Assembly (NCBI RefSeq): GCF_014839805.1
Contig: NC_051117.1
Span: 9,672,001-9,736,000 of the forward strand
Reading direction: 5' to 3'
DNA length: 64,000 bases
Source of the DNA: Manduca sexta
Lineage: Eukaryota > Arthropoda > Insecta > Lepidoptera > Sphingidae
Both the position numbers and the translations under genes were made by a program. Under the pieces are notes generated by a model. That model saw only the letters and a program-made list of their open reading frames with translations, was not told the DNA's origin and ran no database searches. Shown here piece by piece: positions 1 to 13,376 of this stretch (position 1 is its first letter; every line of letters begins with the position of its first letter).

Positions 1-1083
1 GGGCTACGTGTATGAAGGTATTAGCGGAAGGACATATTATAATGTCAAATTATCGTTTGCTACATTAGAAAATTCAATTTATGTACTTAGGGCAACCACG
101 TAATTTTATTGTGTTTTATTCTCAGTACAAACTCGCAATAGAAGTAAGTTAAGCTATTTTTATAACTCAAGATAACGCAAAAATCGTGTATAAAGTTTTC
201 GCAAAATATAGTTGGACATATACACAAGAAGTAAGAGTAAAACTTTACAAGCGAAATTTTTGTTGTAGAATAACTTATAAAACAATAAGGTAAGCTTATT
301 TTGAATACATTTAGTGGTGCGCTGTTTGCCCCCGAACAGTTTCAGTAAAGAGACAGAACCTGCCGCGGTCCGCTAATTGTGAGTGGATTTCATGCTTACA
401 ACAAAATAAAAGAGATAATTCACAATAGAACAGTAATTCATGTTATATTCAATATGGGTTCATCGGATGTAATGATTATTATAAGTGAATCATTCATATT
501 CATTGATGTAGTAAAAAAATATTTCGTAACATTATTTATGAGTGTAGATATATTTCATCACTACATCAGTTTAGTAGCACCTGTACTGTGGTTCGTGTAG
601 TTCTGGACTCCATTTATGGCTCGGAAACCAAATCTTTGTAAATCTTAAGTCCAAAAGGGATTGAATGATTGGCCTATCCCCTGTGATATGGAGTGAATCA
701 AGTTAGCAAAAGTAGTTGCGGACCTGTCGTCCCTTCAGGGAGAAAAGAGGAGGATATCATAAACAAAATAAAAATATCTGTAAATACTCCATGTTCTTTC
801 ATTAAAGTCCCGTTTATATTATATAAGACAAATATTTCATAATTCACACTTCACGTTATGCTCTGCTTTTAATTGATAGTTAAAGTTTGTTCAAGTTAGC
901 GCGCATGATTTTCCAAGTAGAAATTGAACCTTTGATACAGGATGTTGCGCAAATTAGGTTTAAAACTCATTGGGCCAATAAAATATAAGAGTAAATAATA
1001 AAAATATAACTGATTCTGAAATCTCCTGGCTAAATAAATACAATTAACTGTCTGTAGATTAAAATATTCATAAATCCTTAATA
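1..1083. other. AT-rich sequence, nothing recognised
   Basis: No recognisable coding sequence, RNA gene or named repeat. A 73-codon open frame at 379-600 has a low-complexity, hydrophobic, AT-driven composition and no familiar motif, so I treat it as chance. Confidence 0.5.
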
Positions 1084-1442
1084 ATCCAATCGCAACGGAG
1101 ATCAGCCAATTACGTAAGAGATATTATAGTGCACAAGTGTGTGCGCGATACACAGGTGCTCTGTCTACTGAGTTCAGTTGCATAGTCCGGTGAGACGGCG
1201 GTCCGACATGTCCGGAGAGCATCCGGAGAGAAATTAAGCGCAGGACTGAAGGCTTTACGAGCTCTCCGGGGCACCGGGTCGTTACACCGCCAACCTCCGA
1301 ACTGTGACTGAGTAATTTTGAAGTTGAGAAAAATCAAGACATCATATTTTTTTTGCCCTGATCCAGTATTCGAACCCAAGCCCTCAGCGCGATAATCGTA
1401 CTTGTTTCACGAACGCATTGCAGCTACGACACCGAGGCAGTG
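1084..1442 (-). repeat. tRNA-headed SINE, type C
   Basis: Read on the minus strand it starts near 1442 with a tRNA-like head (cactgcctcggtgtcgtag) and carries a B-box-like GGTTCGAATAC at 1366-1376, as expected for an RNA polymerase III promoter derived from a tRNA. The head closely resembles that of the SINE copies at 15364, 35104 and 48925, but the body is different: it contains 'cagttcggaggttggcgg' and ends in 'ttggctgatctcc', a tail I associate with lepidopteran SINEs. An 89-codon open frame across it on the minus strand is a by-product of the repeat and not a gene. The tRNA-like head is seen directly; the family assignment is from memory. Confidence 0.6.
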
Positions 1443-4400
1443 AATTACAGCAGATCTAGAATCATTATAATAAGAATTAATATTATTACCAAAACAGATT
1501 TTTTTTTTAAATTTCCATTTTGCTTTCACATGGTGTAAATTTTTAACACACTATAGGCATCATCCTATGTTGTACTTTTTCCGAATAAAATCGACTAAGT
1601 ACACGGTACGGAGCGACTTTTCCTGATAGTTAATAAGGCAATAATAGAAATAGCAGCGGAAATACAATACAAAAACGGAGGTGAATAATTATAAACTTTC
1701 TTTCTCATTATTTCTTTGTGTTTAGACGTTTAAGTACGTTGAGTTAAACAATAGAACAAGCTTCAAACAACTTAAACATAAACATACGTAAATAATCAAT
1801 ATTAAAACGAGCATTATATTATGTACACGTAGTACATCGATTAGTTGAATTTTGAACTGACTTTAAAGAAGTTTTTGTATTCGACCCGTATGTAATTATG
1901 TGCGTATTATCGCGATTTTATGGTTGTTAAAATCGAACCCAAGACATTCTCAGCAGTGTTGATAACCTTTCTACAGTTACGAACAATACTATAATATTAT
2001 TTTGTATGGTTATTACGTCGACAATGGCAACAGGATTGCGTCCCTTTTTCATTAACCTAAATACGTTGTAAGTGATTTTAAGACGACTCGCCGAGGCTCT
2101 CCTGTCGCACAAATATTGGCGAACGAGTAGACTAATCTGATTATTGAAAATTGTTTTTGAAAGGAAAATATAAATGAAACGTTCAGTTATTATCAATCTC
2201 GGTATCTATGTGAGTAGGACAGAATAATGACTGTAAGATAAGAAGAAGTCATCGACATTCACGATCGTAATATGTATTCCGTGCATTTTACCATGTTACT
2301 ATTAAATAAAGTAATTTAAATATTTTTTTATTATTATCTCCTATAATAATAGGTAAACAATAAGTACGTTTGAATACATTTCAACTTGCTCTCATCACAA
2401 CGAGTTCACTAATTGAGTGACTAATTATTATTATATATACCTATTAATGCGAAAGTTTGAAAAGCTGCTGTATCGCCCTGGATGACATATGGCACACGGA
2501 TACATTATGCCCTAGATTAGTACATAGGTTTTATCGCGGTTTTTCCCCCCTGTGCCAAATAATTGTTTCTTTATCTGTTTTATTAAATATATAGCCCTGA
2601 CGTCGTACAAATAGCGATATAGTTGGCTACAGTGATTTAAGTACTTTAGTAATGTGAAAGTCTTTTAACATAGGTGAAGCCACGAGCCGCACCTAGTACG
2701 TACATAACAACATTTCCACATGAAATTATCCCAACATTAGACACAAGCTTGCTCCGGCGATATGTTACGGCGTTCGTACATAACATGTATATTAGTAGAT
2801 ATGTGGCTCGTACACGCATCGCAATGTTATTAATAGTTAATTGTGGTTATCAGCTAGTTATCGATATTGTACTCGGCTCGCTCCGGGCCGCTCCGGGCCG
2901 CTCACGACCGCACGTAGTGATACAAACATACAGATGAACAGGCACGGAGTAACACCCGAATGCTAGATCGCGTGGCTAAATTGTCGAAGGACTGTTGCAC
3001 GTATTTTGCGTGACTAGTGCTCGTACAAAATATTCCTATTTTTTCTCGAGGTACTTACGAATATTCGAATTTTTCCGATAGACTAGACGTTCATTTGTGT
3101 AACCTTTTAGAATATTTGTTTATTATACTACGTACGTAATGAATAATCGATTTGGTGCGCGACGGTCGACAATGATTTTGTTCAATTTATACTTTTATCC
3201 TTTAAATACGAATTCCACGAGGGATTATTTCGTGTTACTTCCACGGAAAAACCGCAACAAATGCAATTTTAATGAAGAAGGATTTAAAATCGATTGTATT
3301 CATGCTACGACCACCAATATTTACAACATGAATGAATCGGCTCCATCGTGCCGGCACCAGTGTGTGATACAACACCAACTCGAAGTAATATCCATGGCTC
3401 CTCTTTAATTATACGTGTGTAGCCAATTCACGTTTACAAGCTGCTTTGAGACGCTTCGTAAATATACCAATGTGCTAGTAGCTTTCAATTCATACTTATT
3501 ACACAGCAATAATACTGTAATGTCAGTAAAGACCAATAAAATTAAGTTTATATTATGCCCTTCTATTAAAAATTTGCGTAAACAATTTCATTTCTAAAAT
3601 AACAAGGCATTAGAATTTATTGTTTAATCTCTAGCCTCTCCTCTGATCTCGGCTCCGGAGCGAGCCGCGACTCAATTAGTGAACTCGTTGTGTCTCTGCC
3701 GATCCCCCAAGGGGCTGATCCTTGTTTGGTTTGTTTGACTAATATTAGAGGTGTGCGTTCAAGAGACAGTGTGTCTGTGTGTTTATATTTGTACCGCTGC
3801 CGAGCGAACCACTGTCGTGTTCTGATTGGAAGAACGATATAACCCGATTCATGAGACTTAACGTCCGGTGTCTCAGCATAACTTCAGTTCAAAATCAACG
3901 TAAAGTAAAGTTCTAGACGGTGTTGCTGTTTATAGTTGCAGCGTTTACCATAATTATATGACTTGCTCGTCTCGTCATTCAGCTGTGTATAAAGACAGAT
4001 TTGCATGTCAAGCGATATCTCGAACAAGCTTCCACTTAGCATAGGAAGAGTCTCACGCCCGTAGTCGCAAATACTATGAAGATGGATAGTGCGCATGAAG
4101 ACATAGTTTTGACACATTTTTTTAAAGATCTCACTTCTTTTATTATGATCGCACAAATTTTAAAGTCACTACTTGTTTTTGTTAAAAATAGCACAACGTA
4201 AATACAATATAGTTATACCCCCTGTGTTATGTAATCCTAGTTAAATTAGTCCGTGGATAATGTTGTGGATTGAATATTTACCTATACTCTTCATCGTATC
4301 TAAATTTTAATATAATACATTTGTTTGTTTTCACAAATAAATAAAAATAATAATTTTGTTCAACTTTGTTTATCCGACAGCCTGAAATAAAGTTATATCT

Positions 4401-4914
4401 CAATATTAACCAATCACATCGCGCTGTTCTATCCTACGCTTACATATTGCGAAGGCACCCATGTCGAAAACACTACGAAATAGACTTATTAACACAGCAC
4501 TGTACTTAGCTAAGTAAAGTTTGTGAAACGGGTGTGAGTATGGTGTGTATGATCCGTTGTATCACATGTGAGTGCTTCCTAAGACGTGTCGCAAGACATC
4601 GAGTGGTGAAGCGTAAGTAATCTCAGTGGACTTGTTACGTTTGTAATTTGTCGCGCCGTCGCGTGCCGACGATCTCGCCCCTACCAACGGTCTTAACATG
4701 ACACGTAGATTACGTTTACTACACTAATATCGTAAGGATAAAATTATTCACACCAGGCCTATACTACACTGCAAACACAAGAAAGATGTTTGAAAATAAC
4801 ATTTATACAGAGAAAAAAATATTGTCAGATTTGTCTTCTTTTTACTAATTATGACTACGTTTTTAACTCTATTACGAAAAAATCATGTTACAAAACCTCC
4901 TTATTCCTTATGAC
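1443..4914. other. AT-rich sequence without recognised gene
   Basis: Several open frames of 60-90 codons occur (for example 1927-2196 minus, 2674-2937 plus, 3139-3408 plus), but none shows domain motifs or exon-like structure. Near 1935 and 3980-4000 are short pieces similar to decayed SINE sequence ('cttgctcgtctcgtcattca' recurs near 63330). At 2873-2903 a 10-bp GC-rich unit (gctccgggcc) is tandemly duplicated. Confidence 0.45.
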
Positions 4915-5125
4915 GGCAGTAATTAGTTCCTTAGAATTGCCAACTGCTGAGCACTGGCCTCTTCTACTGCTGAAACGGTTTAGGTTTAGTCCACTACACT
5001 GGTATAGTGGAAAGTGAGTTCAGAGTATACGTGAAAGAACCTTTGAGAGTTTTCTTTTGAAACTAGTTTGAAGTGATTCCCTTGGATTGAATTCGAACCC
5101 TGTGGCTTTCAGTTCATATATATAA
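4915..5125 (-). repeat. Degenerate tRNA-headed SINE, type B
   Basis: A decayed copy of the family seen intact at 42185-42497. Shared segments in the same order include 'ctgagcac.ggcctc', 'ctactgctg' and a 'ttagtccactacactgg' stretch (matching 'ttagtacaccacgctgg' at 42256). It ends around a degraded B box ('gaattcgaacc', near 5090-5100). Orientation is the same as the 42 kb copy. Divergence suggests an old insertion. Confidence 0.45.
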
Positions 5126-8100
5126 AAAGATGTATTAATTAAAAATATAACTACAAAATAATCTGAATGGGCTCAAGAAAGTAATTATTCTGCACGTACA
5201 GCGAAGCACTGTAAAGTTTGAAACTTTGACGATCGACGGGATACCATATTTTAGAAGTTAATTGCTATACTTCAGTTCAGAAACATAGGATTGAAGACAT
5301 AATAAATAGGAGCGATAAAAATATGTTTATTATTAGATGGTTCGTCATTCCCATCCAAAACGCGTCTAGATGGAGTAGAGGCATTTGTAGCTCTCATGAT
5401 AACTTTATCACCACTTAGTTTAGTTTATTTTGTGAATTTGTTTCTAAAGGTTTTGTCGTCTTTAAAACTGAACTGATTCGATAAAGTTACAGTTACAAAG
5501 TGCGATTTTGAATGCAAACAGTAAAGTATTGATTCTATTAATGATTGGTAACGTGATGTCCAACCGAGTGGAATCACGGGCGAAAGCTAATTAACAATTT
5601 GACGTCCTGCACGGTTTGATTTACATGATCCTGTGAGAGTTAACGCAAATGTTCGTGTCTTGTACGCTGCTGTCACGACCGTTTAGTGAACAAATATTTG
5701 GAGCAATAAGTTTGTTGAATTTCGTTTGTAAAGTTGCGCGTGTCGAGCTCGCCGCACTCGGCGGCACCAACAGCGTTGGATACAGGGAAACAGGGCAGTG
5801 CTCTGTGGATATGTGGGTATACCACACAAGGATCGGAGATGAGAATCATGTGATAAGATTTTTTATATAGGGTACGGAATTGCCTACACTGCCACAGACG
5901 ACTTTCTTCTCATGATCGGTGCGGACTGGTCCGCGTCCGTCCGCAATATCACACACCATCGGAAGCTTTAAGACATTAGAAGAGTCATAATGCCTTGTAA
6001 AAACATCCTCTACAATGGCCACTAAACACAACAGTGTTCGTACATAAATGGACACAGGCATCTAGAGGAATCCCTTACCTATGAGTAATCAACCCACCCA
6101 GAACAGAAGATACATAGAAAAGAAGTTGCAATAATTTTGTGACGAAGTGGCTCGTCACGCGCCACTTGTTTCCACGGCTATAAATCGGCTCGAACTCGCT
6201 GCGAGGCGGTCGCGGAACATTATCCGACGATTTAAAACTTGGTCCGCGATTCGAGAGGAATATTTTTGGTACCAAATATAGATTACACGAGGTGTTTCGA
6301 GTATTGTATGTGGGCTTTTTAAATTTGTTTATATATTGGTATCTGCGTTTTATTAATAATTTCAGTATCGTTGCCGTATTTGTTAATATTTTAGTAAAGT
6401 TCTGAGTTTAGTAACAAGAAGGAAGGGTGCATTGGCTACATGTACGAGTAACTATATCAAAGAATACCGTAACATACAGCTACGTCTCATTATAGTGGTT
6501 ACAGGTTCCCGGAGGCTCAATAATACCTATACACCTCCTTGTGTATAATTTTCGTTCCATCCTATGAACTATGGTTATAGTAGTAGTAAGTAAGTATAAT
6601 ATTATGAAACGGTTTAATTTTGACTGACCTGTTTAAAAAGATCGAAAGAGCATGAAAGTGTACCCAGACTTTCCGTCTGAGGCACGCGGCATACAATCTC
6701 CTCATTAAGAGTTCAGTCTAACTGCGCTAGTGTAATGTAATTTGGCGTAGTTAATGCAATTACCCGATGGTAGGGGCGCGGATAAATCAACGCGCTGGAT
6801 TATTTGTCGGGTACAAAACGCGCGTCCCGCACTACACCCCCTCCCCGCCCCGCAACATACACCGCGCGCACCCCGCGGAGTATACACGTTACAATCGTGT
6901 TTGTTTTGCTTAAAAAACTACCGTTTGGTACTTAAGCTCATGGTGTACAGAGTTCGATTGTTAGGCTAAAGTACGACGAGTTTAGTTAAGTTTCTTTCTC
7001 AATGGTAAGTGCTATACATGACCACAACAATAAATATATACAGTAATATCGCCTACAACTGTGAATAATTAAATACATGTCACCACGCTGACGGGACTGT
7101 TCAGAACAATGCATATTAATAACATAAATAAATTATATTGAGATGTTACATGATTGTCATCAATTACACTGGCCCCATTTACCTAATTAGACTAGCTTAG
7201 CAGACTGGTTCGCTCGATCGATTCCCATTAATTTCTACAACTAGTTATTCAATATGGCTACTTAATAAAATTTCGTGTAAGTTTTGGTACTGCAAGAATA
7301 TAAACTAAACCTTCGGTGTTCAAGAAGAAAGGAGTAAAGTGAATGTGGGAAATCGGAAAGACATTTTAAATTCAAATTGTTTGTAAGTTTGTGAACACGT
7401 TTAGCATTCGACACAATTACGGTGCAGCGGGTATTTTACATTTAACACTTCTTTTTCACATCGGGGTATCGCTAATCAGTATAGTATTTTTATGTAGTAC
7501 ATAGTAGGCTATTTTTCGAACGACGACTCTTAATCTGTCTTTGTCTAGATGTTAGATACTTTTTTGTTTTAAATTGTTATCTATGTATTAACGTTTTGTG
7601 TATATATTTTTGTTTCCCTTACAGTAATAAAAATAAAGTTACCATTAACGTTAGGTCAGCTTAACGCATTCCTTAATTTTCCGCCATAGAGTTTAAGAAT
7701 TCCATAATGAGATTTTTTTACTGGTTGTACAAATATGACGAGGTCGCTATTGAACCCAAAATCTTAACATTATCCACAATCATAATAATATAATAAATGT
7801 AAAAGTAAGTCGTATGCTTTTAAATAGCTGAATTGATTTTGATTCAATTTCATATTATTATATCCAAAATCCTAAGACAGGCCACAACTAAAATAGGCTT
7901 TACCACATTAAAAACAAACATGAGGAAATTCGCAAGCAAAAGCTAGTTATAAATCGTCGCACTTGCAATATTTTCCTCATTTGTGTAGTGCCGTAACTAT
8001 GTGCCGTGAGTTGCGGGTGCTCCTCGCGAGTGTTACGTAGTGGTCGCGTCACGCCGCGCCGCCACACAATCTGAGCCGCGTCGTGTGTCGCGTGTCGAGT

Positions 8101-9530
8101 GCAGATACACAAGGCGGCGGCCACACCACCGCGCAGGGGCCGGCCACACCAGTGCAGGGGCCGGCCTGGGAACGAACCAGTGCATACGTCGGCAAATTCA
8201 TTCATTTGTAATTTGAAAAACTATTTTATATATGAAGAAATAATTACTTTTGTATAACAGAAGAAAACTTTTATAACGTTTTCTATTTGCTGTGACTTGA
8301 TACTGATGCTCATTTTCATGACGGTGGTATAGATAGTGATTGTACCTACTGGTAAAAATTGCGTTAAAACAAGATAAATTACGTCATAGAAAATGTACGC
8401 GCAAGTGAAGCGAACGATCGAAACGCGCGGCGAAGATAGCGAGCGTTTTTGTCTCGGCACACACGTTACAGTACAATAGTTGTTAAGAAGACGAATTCAT
8501 ACATTGTTTCCATTACTACCATCGTATAAAAGCTATGTGGTAGTTTAGTCAACTCTTAATTCATCATTTATCTCCTATAAACCTGTCATTCTAACTTTGC
8601 AATATCTATTGGGCAATTTTTTTTATCCCAAATGAATGAAAAATGAATGGTGTTCATATAAACCAGTCCGGTGCCTGCCCGTCTCGCTCGCGTGTGACTA
8701 CAACCTCAACATAACTGAATATCGTGGCATCCGGCGCCCCTCACCCGATATCGCAGTTTGGCACCCACTCCACTGGCTTTTTAAAAAGAAAACGCTTTAA
8801 ACTAAAAATATTTTGTCGTTTGTCATTTCAAATAAAAGCATGTGGCATTGTTTTAAAATTCATGCGGGGATGGGAAAAAGAAGTCGTATTATGGTAAGCA
8901 GCCAAGTTTGAATGCAAATAAAATGACTTCTCTGGTTTATATTGTCATGAAATTATTTTGCTGCTTTTCGACTACGCTAACTAATTGTATACCTACTATA
9001 TTAATAGAATAATCATTATATGTATGATATTTAAGAGTCCGTGTGTAAGTATTATTTATTGCATTGGGGTTGAATGTCATTGCATTCAGTCCAATTACTG
9101 GTTATATCTCAGGGTAATGAGACCAGTGTTTTGTTAAACGACGCTTTATAAAACATTTGATAGTTGTCTGTTGTTAGTGATTCGTCAGTGAATCATCTCT
9201 TCTAACATTACATGCATATTTGTTGTGATGTATCATTGGTTGCTTTATTGGTAAACCTATATGAATATGAAATCATAGTGTTAAATTTCACAATAGTATA
9301 TTATATCAAAGAGTTTAGAGGAAAGCCATATCAGTAGACGAATTAAAGAATATCAGATTTTTTTATTTTCCTTAACATTTTCGCACAAAACAATAACAAT
9401 CACTTCAAACAAAATGCCATTCAATACAGAGAGTAATTCAATCGGATACAGTACATACCAAATCTGCCGCAAAAATAACAAGACGGAACGAAAACCGACC
9501 GTTATAACAAAAATTGTATTCCCGTCAGAG
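5126..9530. other. AT-rich sequence with two GC-rich blocks
   Basis: No gene recognised. GC-rich islands lie at about 6770-6885 and 8010-8175; the second contains a near-tandem duplication of 'aggggccggcc' (8136 and 8156). Open frames crossing them (6754-6969 plus, 7900-8205 minus) are rich in Arg, Pro, Ala and Cys, as GC-rich non-coding DNA gives, and show no known domain. The blocks could be regulatory or untranslated exon sequence of a neighbouring gene, but nothing proves it. Confidence 0.4.
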
Positions 9531-9554
9531 TGACGTCATACATCCCGCGGGATG
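9531..9554. promoter_or_regulatory. CRE-like palindrome followed by a 14-bp palindrome
   Basis: TGACGTCA at 9531-9538 is a perfect match to the cAMP-response-element core bound by bZIP factors. Two bases later, 9541-9554 (catcccgcgggatg) is a perfect 14-bp palindrome. The pair is directly visible; binding or function is inference only. Confidence 0.3.
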
Positions 9555-10355
9555 GAGTCGGGACTCGCTTGGACTGCTGTTCCAAAATTTGAAATGAAAG
9601 ACTGAATTTTGAAATACTGTGACGTAAATAGTGTAGAATACTTATAGTATAACGGTATTTACAAAACATATTTTTTGTAGAGAAAGTGGAATGTATTCCA
9701 ATTTTTTATTTCAATGTCATTGTAATATTTTTACAAAGTGTGATATTTTTTGTTATGATTTTCTTAATTTTTATACTAGTATTAAGAAAAAAAAACTATT
9801 GGTATAACTGGGAACATATCATCTTTGTATAATAACTATAATTAAAAAATGGTAGCGTCGGGCCAGCACGGTGGTTTCATGGCAAACCTACTGTGGCGAG
9901 TCCCATTATAATATGAAGGCTCAATAAATACATAAATAATATATCATCTCCTTCCTAATACACATTTCTCTTCATTAAAGATTTTCCTCAATCTCAATAC
10001 AAGAATGGCAATTCATCAAGTGACCCAAATACGTTTGCTTATCTTTTACAAAAGGGGTTGCGACCGCAAGCTACACATTTTTAGGCACCAGAATCTGTAT
10101 AGATCACTCTGGCCAAAACCGCTCCGATATTCGGAACAGCGCCGAATCTGGCAAAAACAACAGCCGCAATCTAGTTAGAGAATGGTGGTTTTCTGAAAAC
10201 CGGTTTAATATGGTGTGGCGCACTGCGATAGTGCGCGCTGGTCGTTCGCACTTACACTTTCGGATAAAGGTGGACGTTATGAGGTTTTACAAAAAACCTG
10301 CGCCAGCTATTTGATGGTAAGTAACTACAGCCAGTACACAATATCAATAATATAT
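9555..10355. other. AT-rich sequence, nothing recognised
   Basis: No gene. A moderately GC-rich stretch near 10080-10260 resembles decayed repeat sequence but has no second copy in the window that I could find. The 99-codon open frame at 10215-10514 runs into the following dispersed repeat and is not credible as a gene. Confidence 0.4.
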
Positions 10356-11256
10356 AGAACTAGCTTTTGCCCGCGGCTCCGCCCGCGTTATAAAGTTTTT
10401 CGAGTTAAAGTTTCCCGTTATAAAAGTCACGCTATATATTTTCCCGGGAGCCTATATTCTTCCCAGGGTCTCAAACTGTCTCCATACCAAATTTCATCTA
10501 AATACGTTGGGTAGTTTTTGAGTTTAACACGTTCAGGCAGACAGATGCAGCGGGGGACTTTGTTTTATAATATATTTTTGTAGAACTTTTTAAGAGGAAC
10601 AATCCCGTCATACATTATTGTTGCATAACTTTAACCGTTTACGTAGCGCACGCAACGGAAGCTCTCAAAACTAATATAAATTTAAATTTTCTCCGTTTTT
10701 GCAACATGTTTTATTACTGCTCCGCTGCTATTGGTCATAGCGTGATGATATATAGCCTATAGCACTTCAAGAACAAAGGGCTATCCAACGAAAAATATTG
10801 TTTCTGTTCGTATCTATAATTCCTGAGATTAGCCATTACTGTTTCGCTCCTATTGGTCAAAGCGTGATGATATATAGCCTATAGCACTCCACAAATAAAG
10901 GGCTATTAAACACAAAAAGAATTTTTCAGTTCGAACCGATAGTTCCTGAGATAAGCCATTACTGCTCCGCTCCTATTGGTTATAGCGTGATGATATATAG
11001 CCTATAGTACTCCACGAACAGAGGTCTATCCAACACAAAAAGAATTTTTCAGTTCGAACCGGTAGTTCCTGAGATAAGCCATTACTGCTCCGCTCCTATT
11101 GGTGATAGCGTGATGATATATTATAGCCTATAGCACTCCACGAACAAAGGGCTATCCAACACAAAAATAATTTTTCAGTTTGAGCCGGGAGTTCCTGAGA
11201 TTAGCGCTTTCAAACAAACAAACAAACTCTTCAGCTTTATATAATAGTATAGATAT
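10356..11256 (+). repeat. Dispersed repeat with ~122-bp tandem units, copy 1
   Basis: Starts at 'tagcttttgcccgcgg' and ends at 'cttcagctttatataatag'. The right two-thirds consist of tandem units; the anchor 'gcgtgatgatatatag' recurs near 10740, 10862, 10985 and 11108, giving a period of 122-123 bp and four units. Each unit also carries 'cattactgctccgctcctat' and 'agttcctgagat'. A second copy lies inverted at 42508-43533 with five units. The left third, without tandem units, matches 43140-43525 in inverse. No coding capacity is seen. The sequence resembles an abundant lepidopteran repeat I recall but cannot name; it may be a non-autonomous DNA element or non-LTR tail. Confidence 0.7.
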
Positions 11257-12372
11257 AGATTTTAATTCGTTTATGTACGTCACCCTTGTATAGTAGACTT
11301 TACGTCCCATAATAGCTTGTTTTCAATTTGCACCAAAACGGGTAACGCAGCATAATAGTAGGTTTGGGTACAGTAACATTTCGGAGGTAAACTACCCTGC
11401 CGGAGGCGAGGCCTACGGTCTCAAGGTGCAACTAATTGATTACCGAGTTAATATTTGTGTTAAACCAGCGATCTTGTTTCAAATTATTATATATACCTAA
11501 CTGCAGTCCCGTGCAAAACAATTTGTGGTTCGCTCCTCGCTGAAAGAAAAAAAAATGTAAATATATAATATATAATACTATATAAGTAACAAACAGTACT
11601 AAAGCGGTGTTGTACAGACAAAGTCGGTATTTTACTATTGGTTTCAATACACCCATATTTTTTAATTAAAACAATATTTTTGTGTAAGCCAATATATTTG
11701 TTTTATGTCTCGTTTTTACAAGAACTAGTTTTTCAATTAATACCGTGACAAATATTCGTGTTTGATGTTACACTTCTAAAATAATACGAAGGTGTTACAA
11801 AGTTTGTTGCAGCGGACACGATATTTTCAGACTCCCGAGCGGGAGCCTAAGAAAAATTACTGACAAGTTATTATAATGCAGACGGAGCTTAATGAAGTGC
11901 ACTTAACGGAGGAGCTGGGCTGTCTCACTTGAAGTAAAAATATTTAAAATGTTTAGCTTCCCATAGCGTCCGCGGCTCATCGCTAATTATCCTCCACCAC
12001 TACCGCGCATAAACATAACAAACCTCGTTACATTACCCGTGATAATGACCGCCATATAATGTGTACACTACCCTTACGTGGAGCGTCAGTCTGTGCCGTT
12101 GGAATATGAATGAGAACTTGCAACTTATTCGTCATAATTTGATGCGTCTCTAATAAAAGCGAATTTCTCCAACATTTGTTATTTGTTTTCAGTAATGAAT
12201 AAGTAAAGAAACTGAACTAATATCAAATGGATATTAGATTAAAATTGATAGCATCAACCAAAACACTTACATAATTTTATAAAAGTATCAACAGTCGACA
12301 AGTATTAAGTCGATAGTAAACGCATCCTAATGTATTTAAATCTCTTCATGACCTCAGCAGAATTGTGCGCTT
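11257..12372. other. AT-rich sequence, nothing recognised
   Basis: No gene, RNA or second-copy repeat was recognised. A short GC-richer patch occurs at 11380-11425. Confidence 0.45.
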
Positions 12373-12450
12373 TTTGACGTCAAACGGCTGTCAATCACTG
12401 CTCATATAATCGACGTGGTGGACGTCACAAGCGGCCCAGTCACGTGTGAC
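12373..12450. promoter_or_regulatory. Cluster of CRE-like and E-box-like sites
   Basis: A perfect 12-bp palindrome TTTGACGTCAAA lies at 12373-12384, a half-matching GACGTCAC at 12421-12428, and GTCACGTGTGAC, holding the E-box CACGTG, at 12439-12450. Three bZIP/bHLH-type core motifs in 78 bp within AT-rich DNA stand out. The motifs are seen; a regulatory role is an inference. Confidence 0.3.
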
Positions 12451-13164
12451 GCGGAGTACACGCGGCCCGATGTGTTTGATATTGCCTACAAAAACTGACA
12501 AACTGTTTGATGTAGGCGTCAGCGTTCGAAGATCTTTTAAAACCAGTGGACGAGCAACAGTTGAAGTTGTATGTTGGACTCGGTCTTTTACAAATTAATG
12601 CTAAAAAATTCATTCCGTCGCCTACTGTCCCTGCCGCGAAATTGCATCTTTAAAATAGCATTGTAAATTGCGTCATATTGAGAACTGTCTTTAGCAAATA
12701 TGTTTCAAAATAACTAATCAAATATTCCACTAGTGACTTAGTTGTTAGTTTCTTTATCTCCTTGTCCATCTCTACTGCAAATATACAGTATTTTTAGATA
12801 TGAAAGTTATATCCATTATAATTACCTAGTTTCAAATCAAATTAATTTATTAAACTGAGAGCTATTGATATAATTATCTGAATCATGGTCTAAACACAAA
12901 AGCATGAAACTCTCATAATTCCGCGTGAAAATGCTAGTTCGAAACTATAACAATGATCATTACGCGGCTCGGGGGCTGTCAGAGTTTCAACATAACGCCC
13001 TGATCCGACCCGCCCGCTATTACCCGCCAGTATTAATACTAAATAGAATTTTACACTAATTGATGCATGGCTTTGTTAACCGATTAATTTTAAGCGTTTC
13101 AGAAAACAGAGATTAAGTTAATTTATTATTGTATTAAAAGTGTTCTTTAATGTAAATGTAAATT
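12451..13164. other. AT-rich sequence, nothing recognised
   Basis: No gene or repeat with a second copy in this window was found. Confidence 0.45.
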
Positions 13165-13376
13165 CTTTGTGAATTATTGCTTGCTTTAACGGTGAAGGCA
13201 ACCATCACGAGGACACTTGCATATCTGAGAAGTTCTCTACTGGAATTTTGAGGATGCGTGAAGTCTGCCAACCCGTACTGAGCCAGAGTGGTGGACTAAG
13301 GCCTAATCCCTCTCAGTAGAAGAGGAGGCCCGCGCCCCGCAGTGGGACAGTATGTAATACATGGCTGATATTATAA
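13165..13376 (+). repeat. 5'-truncated SINE, type B
   Basis: Matches the body of the SINE at 42185-42497 in the opposite orientation: 'ttgctttaacggtgaagg', 'gagaagttctct', 'ggaattttgagg', 'gtgaagtct' and 'gtggactaaggcctaatcc' occur in the same order. The tRNA-like head is missing, so it is truncated at its 5' end as reverse-transcribed copies often are. It ends near 'gtgggacagtatgtaatac'. Confidence 0.65.

Noticed and set aside
7900..8205. 101-codon minus-strand frame
   Set aside because: Covers a GC-rich block with a duplicated segment; no recognisable motif or exon signals.
10215..10514. 99-codon plus-strand frame
   Set aside because: Half of it lies in a dispersed repeat that recurs inverted at 43 kb.
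10700..11200. CRISPR-like array (regular ~122-bp units)
   Set aside because: The whole unit is repeated with no unique spacers, the genome is eukaryotic, and a second inverted copy shows it is a dispersed repeat.
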